Assembly: GCF_005080685.1 (NCBI RefSeq) | Contig: NZ_CP039371.1 | Coordinates: 62,001-126,000, forward strand | Direction of reading: 5' to 3' | Origin: Pseudomonas putida | GTDB taxonomy: Bacteria; Pseudomonadota; Gammaproteobacteria; Pseudomonadales; Pseudomonadaceae | DNA: 64,000 bases | In this document: positions 25,549 through 33,819 of the stretch, in pieces | Layout: each line of letters opens with the position of its first letter | Position numbering within the stretch: the first letter of the stretch is position 1 | Notes under the pieces: model-generated | What the model was told of the DNA's origin: nothing | What the model saw: only the letters and a program-made list of their open reading frames with translations | Databases searched by the model: none | Made by a program: the position numbers and the translations under genes

Positions 25549-26808
25549 ATGCCTGCCTTGCTGTCCCCCTCCCATCATCAGGTGCTCATCGTCGGTGCCG
25601 GTGCCGCCGGTATCGCCACGGCTTCCAGCCTGTTGGCGCGCGACCCGTCGTTGGACATCGCCTTGATCGACCCTGCCGACGTGCATTACTACCAGCCCGG
25701 CTGGACCATGGTCGGCGCCGGTGTGTTCGATGCGCCAGACACTGCCCGCGCCATGGCCTCGGCCATGCCGCGCGGGGTGCGCTGGATCAAGTCGCGGGTG
25801 CAGGGTTTCGACCCGATCGCCTGGCAGGTGATGCTCGAAGATGGTCGCGCCATCACGTATGAACAATTGGTGGTCTGTCCCGGCCTCAAGCTCGATTGGG
25901 ACGCCATCGAAGGCTTGAGCCAGACCCTGGGGCGCAACGGCGTTACCTCCAACTACCGCTATGACCTGGCGCCCTATACCTGGGAGCTGGTGCAGTCGCT
26001 CAAGCAAGGCCGTGCGTTGTTCACCCAGCCGCCGATGCCGATCAAGTGCGCGGGGGCGCCGCAGAAGGCCCTGTACCTGTCGTGCGACCACTGGCTGCGC
26101 AGCGGTCGCCTAGGCGATATCAAGGCCCACTTCTTCAATGCCGGTGCCGTGTTGTTCGGTGTACCGGACTATGTGCCGGCATTGATGAGCTATATCGACA
26201 AGTACGGCGTCGACCTCAATTACAGCCATCGCCTGGTCGCGGTGGATGGCTCCAGGCAGCGTGCCACCTTCGTGCGGACCCTGGCCGACGGCAGCAGCGA
26301 GACCCGCATCGAAGCCTTCGACATGCTGCACGTGGTACCGCCCCAGGTCGCTCCGGACTTCATCCGCAACAGCCCGCTGGCCGATGCAGCCGGCTGGGTC
26401 GATGTCGATCCGCATACCCTGCGCCACCGGCAGTTCGACAACGTCCACGCGCTGGGCGACGTCGCCAATACCAGCAATGCCAAGACCGCCGCCGCCGCGC
26501 GCAAGCAGGCTCCGGTGGTGGCCAACAACGTGCTGGTGGCGCTGGGCCGGTTGCCGACCCTGGCCCGATACGATGGCTATGGCTCCTGCCCGCTGACCGT
26601 CGAGCGTGGCAAGATCGTGCTGGCCGAGTTCACCTACGGCGGCAAGCTCGCGCCCAGTTTCCCGCGTTGGCTGCTCGATGGGCGTCAGCCGACGCGCCTG
26701 GCCTGGTTGTTGAAAGCCCGTGTGTTGCCGCCGCTTTACTGGCAGGCGATGCTCAAGGGCCGTGAATGGCTGGCGCGGTCGCAGCTGGCAGTCGAGGCGA
26801 CACGGTGA
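25549..26808 (+). CDS. sqr: Sulfide:quinone oxidoreductase (SQR type II-like)
   Basis: This 419-residue FAD enzyme would oxidise sulfide to polysulfide and pass electrons to quinone at the membrane. It shows the Rossmann motif VLIVGAGAAGIATASSLL, then DPADVHYYQPGWTMVGAG typical of the mitochondrial-type SQR group, and PPMPIKCAGAPQKALYLSC with a redox Cys at about residue 165. A second FAD-binding stretch is VHALGDVANTSNAKTAAAARKQ. It lies 37 bp behind pdo; its product, polysulfide, feeds the dioxygenase and would also activate FisR. Confidence 0.9.
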   Translation: MPALLSPSHHQVLIVGAGAAGIATASSLLARDPSLDIALIDPADVHYYQPGWTMVGAGVFDAPDTARAMASAMPRGVRWIKSRVQGFDPIAWQVMLEDGRAITYEQLVVCPGLKLDWDAIEGLSQTLGRNGVTSNYRYDLAPYTWELVQSLKQGRALFTQPPMPIKCAGAPQKALYLSCDHWLRSGRLGDIKAHFFNAGAVLFGVPDYVPALMSYIDKYGVDLNYSHRLVAVDGSRQRATFVRTLADGSSETRIEAFDMLHVVPPQVAPDFIRNSPLADAAGWVDVDPHTLRHRQFDNVHALGDVANTSNAKTAAAARKQAPVVANNVLVALGRLPTLARYDGYGSCPLTVERGKIVLAEFTYGGKLAPSFPRWLLDGRQPTRLAWLLKARVLPPLYWQAMLKGREWLARSQLAVEATR

Positions 26809-27623
26809 TTGAGCATCAGCTGCTTGGCGCCGGCCTGGGCGCGATCATCGGCGCGGTACTGGCGCTGACCGGCGCCGGTGGCGGCATCCTGGCAGTGCCG
26901 CTGTTGGTGTTCGGGCTTGGCCTGTCGATGGCCGAAGCTGCGCCCATCGGTTTGCTTGCTGTCGGCCTGGCCGCGGCTGTCGGGGCCGGGCTGGGTTTGC
27001 GTGAAGGCCTGGTGCGCTATCGCGCCGCGTTGTTCATCGCGCTGATCGGTATCGCTGCCGCGCCGTTCGGCCTGATGCTCGCGCACCGTCTGCCCAACAC
27101 GCCCCTGGCGCTGGTGTTCGCCGGGGTGCTGGTCTATGCCTGCCTGCGCATCTGGCGCAAGGCCGGCAAGGAACTGCGCGGCGAACTCAACGAGGCTCAT
27201 CGCTACATCGAGCCCTGCGTGCTCAACCCGCTGCAGGGCCGCCTGCGCTGGACGCTGCCCTGTGCCCGTGCGCTGGCGTCCACCGGCGCGCTGTCCGGGC
27301 TGTTGTCCGGCCTGCTCGGGGTCGGCGGCGGTTTCGTGATCATTCCGGCGTTGAACCGCTACACCAACCTGCGCATGAAAAGCATCGTCTCGACGTCCCT
27401 GGCCGTGATCGCCCTGGTATCCATGGGTAGCGTGGTGAGCGCCAGCCTCGCTGGCGTGATGCACTGGCGGATCGGTGCGCCGTTCGCGGTCGGTGCGGTG
27501 CTCGGCTTGCTGCTGGCACGGCCGCTGGCGGCGAAAATCGCCGGCCCGCGGCTGCAGCAGCTGTTCGCCTTGGCCGGTTGGCTGGCCGCCGTGTCGCTGG
27601 CCGGCAAGGCGCTACTGGGCTAG
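26805..27623 (+). CDS. TauE/SafE (TSUP) family membrane carrier
   Basis: This 272-residue protein has about eight membrane helices. The GTG start overlaps the sqr stop by four bases (GTGA), so translation is probably coupled. The paired TSUP motifs are present: LTGAGGGILAVPLLVFGLG near the N-terminus and GLLGVGGGFVIIPALNRYTNL in the second half. Carriers of this family move sulfite, thiosulfate or sulfonates. As the third gene of the pdo-sqr operon it most likely exports sulfite or thiosulfate; direction and substrate are inference. Confidence 0.87.
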   Translation: MIEHQLLGAGLGAIIGAVLALTGAGGGILAVPLLVFGLGLSMAEAAPIGLLAVGLAAAVGAGLGLREGLVRYRAALFIALIGIAAAPFGLMLAHRLPNTPLALVFAGVLVYACLRIWRKAGKELRGELNEAHRYIEPCVLNPLQGRLRWTLPCARALASTGALSGLLSGLLGVGGGFVIIPALNRYTNLRMKSIVSTSLAVIALVSMGSVVSASLAGVMHWRIGAPFAVGAVLGLLLARPLAAKIAGPRLQQLFALAGWLAAVSLAGKALLG

Positions 27624-28499
27624 CAGTTCGTCCTGTTCGGCGGCGCACAGCTCCAGCAGGTAGTCCCAGACCACCCGCAGGCGCACCGACTTGTGCAACT
27701 CACGACGGGTACAGATCCAGTAGCTGCGCTGGATGGTTTCGCTGGGCAGCACTCTCACCAATCCAGGGTCGTGGCGGGCCATGTAGTTGGGCAGCACGGC
27801 GATGCCCACGCCGGCCCGGGCGGCCTGTTGCTGGGCAATCACGCTGGTGCTGCGAAAGGCCACGTTGGGCGCCCTGCAGAAGCTGTTGAGAAACAGCAGT
27901 TCCTGGCTGAACAGCAGGTCGTCGACGTAGCCGATCCAGCTGTGCCGGGCCAGGTCTTCGCGATTGTGCAGCGGTGGCGCGTGGTCGAGATAGGCCTGGC
28001 TGGCGTACAGGGCCAGGCGGTAGTCGGTGAGCTTGCGGGTGATCAGCAAATCGGCGTTCGGCCGTTCCAGGTGGATGCTGATCTCGGCCTCGCGGTTGAG
28101 AATGCTGACGAAGCGCGGCACCGCCACCAGCTCTACCTCAAGGCCGGGATAGCGGCTGAACAGCTCGCGCATGCGCGGGGTGAAGAACATGATGCCGATG
28201 CCTTCGGTCACGCCCAGGCGGATCTTGCCCAGCGGGGTGATGGCCTGGGTGATTTCTTCCTGTGCCAGCAGGGCGACGTTCTCCATGGCCTCGGCATGCT
28301 TGAGCAGGGCCTGGCCCGAGGGGGTCAGTTCGTAGCCCTGGGCGTGCTGCATGAACAGCGGCGTGCCGAGGCTCTTCTCGATGCTTTCGATATGCCGGGC
28401 AACGGTGCTGTGGGTGGTATTCAGTCGCTTGGCGGCGGTGAGCAGCCGGCCGCTGCGCTGCAACTCGAGGAAAAACCGCAGATCGTTCCAGTCGAACAT
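27612..28499 (-). CDS. LysR-family regulator
   Basis: This 295-residue LysR protein starts MFDWNDLRFFLELQRSGRL behind AGGGA, with helix-turn-helix AAKRLNTTHSTVARHIESIEKSLG and a ligand domain with GKIRLGVTEGIG. The last 12 bases overlap the end of the convergent TSUP gene. It is divergent from the GMC oxidoreductase gene with a REP pair in the 280-bp gap, so control of the oxidoreductase and transporter is likely but unproven. Confidence 0.87.
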   Translation of the reverse strand: MFDWNDLRFFLELQRSGRLLTAAKRLNTTHSTVARHIESIEKSLGTPLFMQHAQGYELTPSGQALLKHAEAMENVALLAQEEITQAITPLGKIRLGVTEGIGIMFFTPRMRELFSRYPGLEVELVAVPRFVSILNREAEISIHLERPNADLLITRKLTDYRLALYASQAYLDHAPPLHNREDLARHSWIGYVDDLLFSQELLFLNSFCRAPNVAFRSTSVIAQQQAARAGVGIAVLPNYMARHDPGLVRVLPSETIQRSYWICTRRELHKSVRLRVVWDYLLELCAAEQDELLAQ

Positions 28500-28531
28500 G
28501 CTGATCCCTATGCATCCAGGCGGAGTGAATC

Positions 28532-28650
28532 CTGTGGGAGCGGCCTTGTGTCGCGAACGGGCTGCGCAGCAGCCCCAGGATTTCAGCGCCGCAGCAGATA
28601 TAGCCGGGGCCGCTGCGCAGCCCTTTCGCGACACAAGGCCGCTCCTACAG
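28532..28650. repeat. REP inverted pair
   Basis: Two arms of about 45 bp face each other: gtgggagcggccttgtgtcg with its inner gctgcgcagcagcccc, and the mirrored form with cgacacaaggccgctcctac. The pair can fold into a large hairpin. Similar pairs occur at 32151, 38389 and 63167. Confidence 0.85.
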
Positions 28651-28779
28651 AAATGCGACGTTGCAGTGGGCACCCTGTGCTAAAACGCACAACGGCTGCG
28701 CGAAATTTCGTGTTTCCTCAGCGAAATTACTCACTAAGATGATTCGGGACAAGAATAAAAAACAGGCCCGAGGTTGCAC

Positions 28780-30426
28780 ATGCCATCAGCCGATTCTGTC
28801 TACGACTACGTGGTCGTGGGTGCCGGTCCCGCCGGTTGCCTGCTGGCCAACCGCCTGTCCGCCGACCCTTCCTGCCGCGTCCTGCTGCTCGAAGCGGGTG
28901 GCCGTGACAACTATCCCTGGATCCACATTCCCGTCGGTTATCTCTACTGCATCGGCAACCCGCGCACCGACTGGTGCTTCAAGACCGAGGCGCAGCCAGG
29001 CCTGGGCGGTCGCAGCCTGGGTTATCCACGGGGCAAGGTGCTGGGCGGCTGTTCTTCGATCAACGGCATGATCTACATGCGCGGCCAGGCCGCCGACTAC
29101 GACCATTGGGCCGAGCAAGGCAACCAAGGCTGGGCCTGGAAGGACGTATTGCCGCTGTTCAAGGCGAGCGAGAACCACTTTGCCGGCGCCAGCGAGCACC
29201 ATGGCGGCAGCGGCGAATGGCGGGTCGAGCGCCAGCGCTACAGCTGGCCGATCCTCGATGCCTTCCGCGATGCCGCCGAGCAAAGCGGCATCGCCAAGGT
29301 CGACGACTTCAACACTGGCGACAACCAGGGCTGTGGATACTTTCAGGTCAACCAGCGCAGCGGCGTGCGCTGGAATGCGTCCAAGGCTTTCTTGCGGCCC
29401 ATCGAGCATCGTCCCAACCTCACTGTGCTGACCGGCGTCCAGGTCGACCAGGTACTGCTCAACAACACCCGTGCCCGCGCCGTGAAAGCCTTCTGGCAAG
29501 GTGCCTGGCACGAATTCGGGGCCCGGCGCGAGATCATCCTCTGCGCCGGTGCGGTCGGCTCGCCCGGCATCCTGCAGCGTTCCGGGATTGGTCCGCGCAA
29601 GCTTCTGGAAAACCTTGGGATCGCCGTGCGCCACGACATGCCGGGGGTTGGTGGCAACCTGCAGGACCACCTGCAACTGCGACTGATCTACCAGATTCGC
29701 AACACCCGGACCCTGAACCAGATGGCCAACAGCCTGTGGGGCAAGATGGGCATGGGCCTGCGCTACCTCTACGATCGCAGTGGCCCATTGGCGATGGCGC
29801 CGAGCCAACTGGGCGCCTTCGTGCGCTCGAGCCCCGAGCAGGCCACGCCCAACCTGCAATACCACGTGCAACCCTTGTCGCTGGAGCGCTTCGGCGAGCC
29901 GCTGCACCCGTTCCCGGCCTTCACCGCCTCGGTGTGCAATTTGCGCCCGGCCAGCCGTGGGCGCATCGACATCGGCGGCGCCGACATGAACAGCGCGCCG
30001 TTGATCGACCCCAATTACCTCAGCGACCCACAGGACTTGCGGGTTGCCGCCGATGCCATCCGCCTTACCCGGCGCATCGTCCAGGCCCCGGCGCTGGCGG
30101 CGTTCGCGCCGCAGGAATACCTGCCAGGCCCTGCCCTGCAGACCGAGCAGGCGCTGTTCGAGGCCGCTGGACGCATTGGCACCACCATCTTCCACCCGGT
30201 AGGCACCTGCCGCATGGGCAACGGCGCGCTGGACGTCGTGGACAACCAGCTGCGCGTGCACGGCATCCCCGGCCTGCGCGTGGCGGATGCCTCGATCATG
30301 CCGCAGATCACCTCCGGCAATACCTGTTCACCCACATTGATGATCGCCGAGAAGGCGGCCGAACTCATTCTCAAGGGAGCGCCCACCCAAACCTACCTGA
30401 ACCAAGACGCAATACCGACGCCCTGA
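28780..30426 (+). CDS. GMC-family FAD oxidoreductase (choline/alcohol dehydrogenase-like)
   Basis: This 548-residue flavoprotein starts at the ATG 28780, seven bases after GAGG. The FAD motif is VVGAGPAGCLLANRLSADPS, then PRGKVLGGCSSINGMIYMRG (GMC signature 1) and GAVGSPGILQRSGIGP (signature 2). The C-terminal catalytic region has FHPVGTCRMG and ITSGNTCSPTLMIAEKAAE. It resembles BetA-type dehydrogenases but lies away from bet genes, so an alcohol or polyol substrate is as likely. An MHS transporter follows by 96 bp and probably imports its substrate. Confidence 0.87.
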   Translation: MPSADSVYDYVVVGAGPAGCLLANRLSADPSCRVLLLEAGGRDNYPWIHIPVGYLYCIGNPRTDWCFKTEAQPGLGGRSLGYPRGKVLGGCSSINGMIYMRGQAADYDHWAEQGNQGWAWKDVLPLFKASENHFAGASEHHGGSGEWRVERQRYSWPILDAFRDAAEQSGIAKVDDFNTGDNQGCGYFQVNQRSGVRWNASKAFLRPIEHRPNLTVLTGVQVDQVLLNNTRARAVKAFWQGAWHEFGARREIILCAGAVGSPGILQRSGIGPRKLLENLGIAVRHDMPGVGGNLQDHLQLRLIYQIRNTRTLNQMANSLWGKMGMGLRYLYDRSGPLAMAPSQLGAFVRSSPEQATPNLQYHVQPLSLERFGEPLHPFPAFTASVCNLRPASRGRIDIGGADMNSAPLIDPNYLSDPQDLRVAADAIRLTRRIVQAPALAAFAPQEYLPGPALQTEQALFEAAGRIGTTIFHPVGTCRMGNGALDVVDNQLRVHGIPGLRVADASIMPQITSGNTCSPTLMIAEKAAELILKGAPTQTYLNQDAIPTP

Positions 30427-30522
30427 CCGGGTGCGTGCAACACCGGCAGCTAGCGGTCGGAAGCTGCCGACAGTGGAACAACAAGAATAATCACTGTGGC
30501 CTGCGGGCCGAGGACAGCAACG

Positions 30523-32142
30523 ATGTCGGATTACATCCAAGAGCAGGGTGCGACGGCCAGCAGCTCCAGCCGTCGCGAAGAGCGCAAGATCATTTTCGCG
30601 TCATCCCTCGGGACTGTTTTCGAGTGGTATGACTTTTTTCTCTATGGCGCGCTGGCAGCGGTGATCAGCAAGCAGTTCTTCGCTGGCGTGAACGACACCA
30701 CCGCCTTCATCTTCGCCCTGATGGCCTTTGCCGCCGGCTTCCTGGTGCGGCCATTCGGGGCGCTGGTGTTCGGCCGCCTCGGTGACATGATCGGGCGTAA
30801 GTACACTTTCCTGATCACCATCGTGCTCATGGGCCTGTCGACTTTCGCGGTCGGCCTGCTGCCCACCTACGCCAGCATCGGCATCGCCGCACCGATCATC
30901 CTGGTGGTGTTGCGCATGCTCCAGGGCCTGGCCCTGGGCGGTGAGTACGGTGGCGCGGCGACCTACGTGGCCGAGCATGCGCCACCCGGCAAACGCGGCT
31001 TCCACACCGGGTTCATCCAGTCCACTGCCACCCTTGGCCTGCTGTTGTCGCTGCTGGTGGTATTGGCCAGCCGCTATATAAGCGGCGATCAGTTCGAAAC
31101 CTGGGGCTGGCGCCTGCCGTTCCTACTGTCGATCTTCCTGCTGGCGATTTCCACCTGGATCCGCATGAGCATGCACGAGTCGCCGGCGTTCGTGAAAATG
31201 AAGGCCCAGGGCAAGGTCAGCAAATCGCCGATCCGTGAATCGTTCACGTCGTGGCCTAACCTCAAGGTGGTGCTCACCGCGCTGTTCAGCATCAACGCCG
31301 GCCAGGCCGTGACCTTCTACACCGCGCAGTTCTACGTGCTGTTCTTCCTCACCCAGATGCTCAAGATGGACGCGGCGCAAGCCAATACCCTGCTGATCAT
31401 CAGTGTGGTGATCGGCGCGCCGTTCTTCGTGTTCTTCGGCTGGTTGTCCGACCGCATCGGCCGCAAGCCGATCCTGATGATTGGGCTGTTGCTGGCCACC
31501 GTGTGCTACTTCCCGATGTTCAAGGCCCTGAGCCACTACGCCAACCCGCAGATCGACGCGGCCAGCCGTCAGGCACCGATCGTGGTCAGCGCCGACCCAC
31601 AAGGCTGCACCTTCCAGTTCGACCCGGTAGGCAAGGCGCGCTTCGACAGCCCGTGCGACAAGGTCAAGACCTTCCTGGTCAAGCAGGGTCTGCCCTACAG
31701 CTCGGTGAATGCCACCGGTAGCGACGTGGTGGTGAAAATTGGCGAAACCAGCATCAATGGCTTCGATGAAGCGGCCATGCGCGCAGCCATCGAGCAGGCC
31801 GGGTACCCGGCCAAGGCGGATCCGGCGCAGGTCAACCAGGTGATGGTGGTGGTGCTGATCGTGGCGATGATCCTGATCGCGACCATGACCTACGGGCCGC
31901 TGGCGGCAGTGATGGTCGAGCTGTTCCCGACCCGCATCCGTTATACCTCCATGTCCCTGCCTTATCACATCGGCAACGGTTGGTTCGGTGGCTTCCTGCC
32001 GACGGTGTCGTTCGCCTTGGTGGTGTACACCGGGGATATCTTCTACGGGCTGTGGTACCCGGTGCTGGTGACCGGCATCAGCCTGGTGGTAGGGATCTTC
32101 TGCCTTAAAGAAACCAAGGATGTGGATATCGACAAGGTCTGA
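30523..32142 (+). CDS. MFS transporter, metabolite:H+ symporter (ProP/ShiA-like)
   Basis: This 539-residue MHS-family symporter has its ATG at 30523 after GAGGAC. The N-terminal TVFEWYDFFLYG and GRLGDMIGRKYTF are family hallmarks, and VLRMLQGLALGGEYGGA marks helix 4. Between helices 8 and 9 there is an insertion of about 95 residues (after MFKALSHYANPQ, up to PAQVNQ) containing two cysteines, GCTF and SPCDK. It looks like a folded extracytoplasmic domain; the usual members have only a short loop. The substrate is unknown. It is downstream of the GMC oxidoreductase. Confidence 0.87.
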   Translation: MSDYIQEQGATASSSSRREERKIIFASSLGTVFEWYDFFLYGALAAVISKQFFAGVNDTTAFIFALMAFAAGFLVRPFGALVFGRLGDMIGRKYTFLITIVLMGLSTFAVGLLPTYASIGIAAPIILVVLRMLQGLALGGEYGGAATYVAEHAPPGKRGFHTGFIQSTATLGLLLSLLVVLASRYISGDQFETWGWRLPFLLSIFLLAISTWIRMSMHESPAFVKMKAQGKVSKSPIRESFTSWPNLKVVLTALFSINAGQAVTFYTAQFYVLFFLTQMLKMDAAQANTLLIISVVIGAPFFVFFGWLSDRIGRKPILMIGLLLATVCYFPMFKALSHYANPQIDAASRQAPIVVSADPQGCTFQFDPVGKARFDSPCDKVKTFLVKQGLPYSSVNATGSDVVVKIGETSINGFDEAAMRAAIEQAGYPAKADPAQVNQVMVVVLIVAMILIATMTYGPLAAVMVELFPTRIRYTSMSLPYHIGNGWFGGFLPTVSFALVVYTGDIFYGLWYPVLVTGISLVVGIFCLKETKDVDIDKV

Positions 32143-32150
32143 AGGGCTTT

Positions 32151-32270
32151 GTGTGGGAGCGGCCTCGTGTCGCGAAAGGGCCGCAAGGCGGCCCCGGCAG
32201 AATATGCGACACGGCTGAAATCCGGGGCTGCTTCGCAGCCCTTTCGCGACGCAAGGCCGCTCCCACACAA
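32151..32270. repeat. REP inverted pair
   Basis: gtgtgggagcggcctcgtgt and the mirrored acgcaaggccgctcccacac flank inner palindromes (gggccgcaaggcggcccc and ggggctgcttcgcagccc). It begins nine bases after the MFS stop and may protect or end that mRNA. Confidence 0.85.
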
Positions 32271-32296
32271 TCGGCGAAGCGCTGACGAACCGACAT

Positions 32297-32325
32297 AAAA
32301 AAACCGGCTGTAAAAGCCGGTTTTC
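32297..32325. terminator. Bidirectional terminator
   Basis: AAAACCGGCT pairs with AGCCGGTTTT around a short loop, with A and T runs on both sides. It separates the MFS gene from the convergent plsC-gmhB-glyS-glyQ unit. Confidence 0.8.
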
Positions 32326-32456
32326 TTATGCCCCGAAAAAACTTATGCACGATTTTCCAAAAAAATTCATACAAGGAAATAAATAACTAATTCAATGAGT
32401 TATCTATAGATCCAGGCATTCCATCCCAAAATTGCACACAAGTTATCCACAGATCG

Positions 32457-33227
32457 TCAAGCAATCTGTTCTTCGGGATTTTCATTCACCGGTGGCAACG
32501 AACCCATGGCCCGTTGGGTGGCTTCGTTCCAGGCGGCAGCACGGTCGTTGAGCTCGGCGATGGCGCGTGGCCCGGTGCCGTTGGCATACATCGGTTCGCC
32601 AATCACCACCTCGATGGTCCCCGAACGCTTGCCCCAGCCCGTCTTGGGCCAGAACTTGCCGGCATTGTGGGCGATCGGCAGTACCGGCAGCCCAGCGTTC
32701 ACCGCCAGGGCGGTACCGCCGCGGGAGAACTTGCCCACGGTGCCGAACGGCACGCGGGTACCTTCTGGGAAGATCAGCACCCAGATGCCTTGCTTGAGCA
32801 GTTCGTCGCCCTTGCTGGCCACATGGCGCAAGGCTTCCTTGGGATTGTCGCGGTCGATGGCGATCGGCCGCAGCATGGCCATGGCCCAGCCGAAGAACGG
32901 CACGTACAGCAGTTCGCGCTTGAGCACCTGGCTCAACGGCGAGAAGTATTGGGAAAGGAAGAACGTTTCCCAGGTGCTCTGGTGGTTGGACAGGATCACG
33001 CAGGGTTCATTCGGCACGTTCTCGGCACCGGTGATCTTGTAGTCGATGCCGAGGATGGTGCGCACGAGGAACAACGCGCAGCGGCACCAGTAAACGTTGA
33101 TGAACGTGTAGCGCTTGGGGAACGACAGGAACGGCGCGATAAAGAAGCTCAGGGAGCACCACAGTAAGGAGCTGGTGCCCAACAGCAGGTAAAAAAGAAA
33201 GATTCTGATCGCCTGCAGGATCGACAT
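32457..33227 (-). CDS. plsC: 1-acyl-sn-glycerol-3-phosphate acyltransferase
   Basis: This 256-residue membrane acyltransferase makes phosphatidic acid from lysophosphatidic acid. An N-terminal membrane segment (IFLFYLLLGTSSLLWCSLSFF) precedes the acyltransferase motifs: SNHQSTWE (the NHxSxxD/E catalytic box), RPIAIDR, FPEGTR and GLPVLPIAHNAG. It lies downstream of gmhB, in the same order as the PA0005-PA0009 region of P. aeruginosa. Confidence 0.92.
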   Translation of the reverse strand: MSILQAIRIFLFYLLLGTSSLLWCSLSFFIAPFLSFPKRYTFINVYWCRCALFLVRTILGIDYKITGAENVPNEPCVILSNHQSTWETFFLSQYFSPLSQVLKRELLYVPFFGWAMAMLRPIAIDRDNPKEALRHVASKGDELLKQGIWVLIFPEGTRVPFGTVGKFSRGGTALAVNAGLPVLPIAHNAGKFWPKTGWGKRSGTIEVVIGEPMYANGTGPRAIAELNDRAAAWNEATQRAMGSLPPVNENPEEQIA

Positions 33228-33267
33228 AGTGGCATGTACCGTTGCGGGCGCGCCCGCCTGAAGAAAC

Positions 33268-33285
33268 GTGCGCCAAACGGCGCAC
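33268..33285 (-). terminator. Stem-loop between gmhB and plsC
   Basis: GTGCGCC and GGCGCAC form a seven-base stem around AAAC, just past the gmhB stop. On the minus strand it is followed by GTTTCTTC, a poor T-run, so read-through into plsC is likely. Confidence 0.5.
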
Positions 33286-33288
33286 TAT

Positions 33289-33816
33289 TTAAATTAGTTC
33301 TCTGGCGATAGCCGCCAGATCGTCGAAAATCAGTGTAGATTCGGGAACGCCTTTTTCCAGGGTCCTCTCGCCCTTGCCGGTTTTCACCAACACGGGTTGT
33401 GCACCGACGGCCAGGGCGGCCTCCAGGTCACCTTTGCTGTCGCCGACGAACCATACGCCGCGCAGGTCGGCGTGATAGTGCTCGGCAATCGCCCGCAGCA
33501 TGCCGGGCTTGGGTTTGCGGCAGTCGCAACCGTCGTCCGGGCCATGCGGGCAGTGCACGATGTAGCCCATTTCGCCGCCCTGTTCGGCCACCAGCGCGCG
33601 CAGGCGCGCGTGCATGGCCTCGAGGGTTGCCAGGGGGTAGTAGCCTCGGGCAATGCCGGACTGGTTGGTGGCTACTGCCACCGTCCAGCCGGCCTTGCTC
33701 AACTGCGCGATGGCCTCGACCGAGCCAGGGATCGGGATCCACTCTTCCAGCGTCTTGATGTAGGCGTCGGAGTCGTAGTTGATCACCCCGTCACGGTCGA
33801 GAATCAGCAGTTTCAA
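33289..33816 (-). CDS. gmhB: D-glycero-beta-D-manno-heptose-1,7-bisphosphate 7-phosphatase
   Basis: This 175-residue HAD phosphatase of the LPS heptose pathway starts MKLLILDRDGVINYD (catalytic Asp pair), with VAVATNQSGIARGYY as motif II. The zinc-binding loop CPHGPDDGCDCRKPKPGML is characteristic of GmhB, and VGDSKGDLEAA is the last motif. It is three bases from the end of glyS and presumably shares its transcript. Confidence 0.93.
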   Translation of the reverse strand: MKLLILDRDGVINYDSDAYIKTLEEWIPIPGSVEAIAQLSKAGWTVAVATNQSGIARGYYPLATLEAMHARLRALVAEQGGEMGYIVHCPHGPDDGCDCRKPKPGMLRAIAEHYHADLRGVWFVGDSKGDLEAALAVGAQPVLVKTGKGERTLEKGVPESTLIFDDLAAIARELI

Positions 33817-33819
33817 GGC

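Larger units (their letters stand above)
32143..32456. other. Intergenic region with REP pair, terminator and DnaA box
   Basis: About 310 bp between convergent genes. It holds the REP pair (32151-32270), a terminator (32297-32325), an A/T-rich stretch without a credible ORF, and a perfect TTATCCACA at 32443-32451 next to the stop of plsC. Confidence 0.7.
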
